A stretch of 64,000 nt of DNA from NCBI GenBank assembly GCA_027603065.1, contig JADGJP010000007.1:124001-188000 (forward strand). Direction: 5' to 3'. This DNA comes from Geranomyces variabilis. Lineage: Eukaryota > Chytridiomycota > Chytridiomycetes > Spizellomycetales > Powellomycetaceae. Shown here piece after piece: positions 62,080 to 64,000 of this stretch; position 1 is the stretch's first letter, and the number at the start of each line of letters is the position of its first letter. A model generated the notes under the pieces. It was given only the letters and a program-made list of their open reading frames with translations. It had not been told where the DNA came from and searched no databases. Both the position numbers and the translations under genes were made by a program.

Positions 62080-64000
62080 ATGTCGCAGTCGCCGCTGCTG
62101 CACATTCCGGTGAGGCTGCGCTATCTGCGCTATGGCGGGCTTGCTGGCTGACAAGGAAGCCTTCACCCGGCCGGCTTGGCAGAATCTGACACTCACCCCC
62201 CCACCCCGCTTCTTTTGTGACTCCAGACAAAGCGCACCGACGAGGCCGAGCTGCTTACCGGTGCCTTTAGGACATACATTGCAAACGTCTATCAGGACGA
62301 TCCCGACAAGTATGCGACCGAGATAGCCACGCTTTACCGTCTCCGCCAAGACACCCGCGGCGCCGGCAAGGACATCACCGGGCGGGACATTCTCTACCGC
62401 TATTACGGCCAGCTCGAGCTGCTCGATCTGCGCTTTCCCGTAGACGAGAAAAACGTCAAGATCCTTTTCACTTGGTACGACGCATTCAGCCAAAAGCCCA
62501 CGTCGCAGTACTCGATTGCCTACGAAAAAGCTTCCACCATCTTCAACATTGCTGCAACCTGCTCGTCCATCGGCGCGCTGCAGAACCGCTCCGAGGCAGA
62601 AGGCCTCAAGCTGGCATTTAACTATTTCCAAGCCGCCGCTGGTCTCTTTCTCTACATCAACGACAATTTCTTGCATGCTCCCTCGCTCGACCTCTCGCGC
62701 GATTCCATAAAGACCCTTCACGACCTGATGCTCGCTCAGGCTCAAGAGTGTTTGATCGAAAACACCTTGCTTTCAAAAAAAGAGGGCGCTCTGGTGTCCA
62801 AACTCGCAGCCCACGCCTCGAGCGTCTACCAGAGTGTTGCTGACGGCTTAAGCAATGAAACCATCAAACCGCAGATCGATCGTGCATGGATCGAGCTCAC
62901 GAAGGTTAGCAACTCTTAAAAAAGGCTTACCAACCCCACAACCACATGCTAAGCCTTTTTTTGTCCTGCTAGGTGAAAGTAAAGTATTTCCAGGCTATGG
63001 CGCTCTATCACAAGTCGATACAGTCAGAGCTGGATACAAAGTACGGCGAGAGCGTGGCCTATGTGACTGCCGCGGAAGTTCTCGCCAAGGACGCTAATAA
63101 AATGGCAACCGCCTTTGCCGGATCTTTCCCATCCTTTTCCGTGTCGACGATGGCTCAAGCGGGGACCAGCACATCAAAAGGGCACACTACAGCCGCAGCT
63201 GCGGCTCTTGTTGAGGCCACCAAAGTTAACCTTACCGCGATTACAGAGCGAAAAACCGTGGCAACAAAAGATAACGACATGATTTACCACGCTTCGGTGC
63301 CGTTAGCAGAAGGGCTTCCTCCATTGCCAAAGCTGAACGGAGTCAAGCCTACCAGTTTCGCCGACCTCTGCACCAACGGGCAGGCCGACATTGCAAAAAT
63401 CATTGGCCCAGACATCTTTCAAAAGCTGGTTCCGCTGGCGGTTCACGAGTCTGCATCTCTTTATTCGGAAGAGAAGGCCAAGCTCCTTCGCGGAGAGCAA
63501 GCTCGAGCCGATGCGGCCAATGAGGAGCTTCAAGCGACTCTCGAGTCCCTTAACCTCGTGCGCACACTTGACAAGCTCAAGCAGCTGTCAAAGTCGCCCA
63601 CCAAAGCGCAAAACATGGCCATTCCGGACCATGTGCACAAATTTATCGAAGGCGTGCAGGCCGCCGAGAAGTCGGGCACGCCGACCTCCGAGCTGGTGGA
63701 GCTGCTTGATGGCTTCAAGAAGACGGTCCGCGAGGTATTGGACGAGATGGGGCTTGCGCTGGAAAATGAGCAGCACGAGTGTGAGGCCATGCGGGTACGT
63801 TTGACTCTTGTTGTTGTCTACATGACTTTTGCGACCATGTTTCTCAACCTTCTATTTTTTCAAGTCCAAGTTTGGTGATTTATGGACGCAGGAGCCATCT
63901 GGCAAGTATACGGCAAAAATGCGGGAGGATATTCGCCAGCATCGGGACTCCTTCGAAAAGGGACAAGCCACCGACGGCCTATTGCATGCCGGACTGGAAG
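62080..64000 (+). CDS. BRO1: BRO1/ALIX-like ESCRT-associated protein (5' part)
   Basis: BRO1/ALIX proteins bind ESCRT-III (Snf7/CHMP4) and recruit deubiquitinases at endosomes. Exons seen: 62080-62109, 62227-62904, 62973-63794 and from 63865 to the window edge, all in phase; the gene continues to the right. The start MSQSPLLHIPTKRTDEAELL and the BRO1-domain core KILFTWYDAFSQKPTSQYSI, YEKASTIFNIAATCSSIGA, LIENTLLSKKEGALVSKLAA and VKVKYFQAMALYHKS are unmistakable. After residue 300 follow YHASVPLAEGLPPLPKLNGV and the first helices of the V domain. The first coding exon has only 10 codons. Confidence 0.95.

Overview
The window is nuclear DNA of a compact, intron-rich, GC-balanced eukaryote, most likely a zoosporic (flagellated) early-diverging fungus such as a chytrid. 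The reasons: short introns (mostly 60-90 nt, GT-AG, often with a CTAAC/CTAAT-like branch point); a glyoxylate-cycle malate synthase and a peroxisomal fatty alcohol oxidase; a fungal-type CorA metal transporter and BRO1; and, unlike yeasts and moulds, two motile-cilium genes (CFAP47 and IFT22) plus families usually missing from Dikarya (SCAMP, Integrator subunit 8, KDM8/JMJD5-like hydroxylase). This placement is inferred from gene content; no sequence search was run. No prokaryotic operon, CRISPR array, tRNA, rRNA or recognisable transposon or virus fossil was seen.

Layout. 1-8.2 kb: a non-coding left end, a large protein of repeated nucleoside-diphosphate-kinase-like modules (+), ribose-5-phosphate isomerase (-) and a heptad-repeat coiled-coil protein (+). 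8.5-13.3 kb: malate synthase (-), a 142-residue orphan (-) and SCAMP (+). 13.5-19.0 kb: a CaMKI-type kinase (-) and Integrator subunit 8 (+). 19.2-27.2 kb: guanine deaminase (-), long-chain fatty alcohol oxidase (+), KDM8-like dioxygenase (-) and the SPB4/DDX55 helicase (+). 27.6-31.4 kb: a small N-myristoylation-type protein (-), a gene-poor stretch with one possible microprotein, and an L-arabinokinase-N-terminal-like glycosyltransferase (-). 31.6-38.9 kb: GINS subunit PSF2 (+), proteasome alpha-1 (-), actin (-) and protein disulfide isomerase (+). 39.6 kb: a small TATA-driven gene. 40.3-51.3 kb: CFAP47 (-, 11 exons, about 3,110 residues) head to head with IFT22 (+). 51.4-64 kb: a CorA transporter (-), a Ser-rich protein with a PP1-docking motif (+), a GT8 glycosyltransferase (+), mitochondrial ribosomal protein mL43 (-), a BICRA/GLTSCR1-domain protein (+), a Sel1-repeat protein (-) and the 5' part of BRO1/ALIX (+).

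Genes working together. Most neighbours are arranged divergently over 90-600 bp, so shared bidirectional promoters are the rule. The clearest functional pair is CFAP47/IFT22, both needed for the flagellum, which share a 184-bp promoter. Malate synthase and fatty alcohol oxidase both end in Ala-Lys-Leu, a peroxisomal targeting signal; together they outline fatty alcohol/fatty acid breakdown feeding the glyoxylate cycle. Exon models below were built by hand from splice signals, reading phase and family similarity, and were checked for phase. Starts were chosen as ATG codons.
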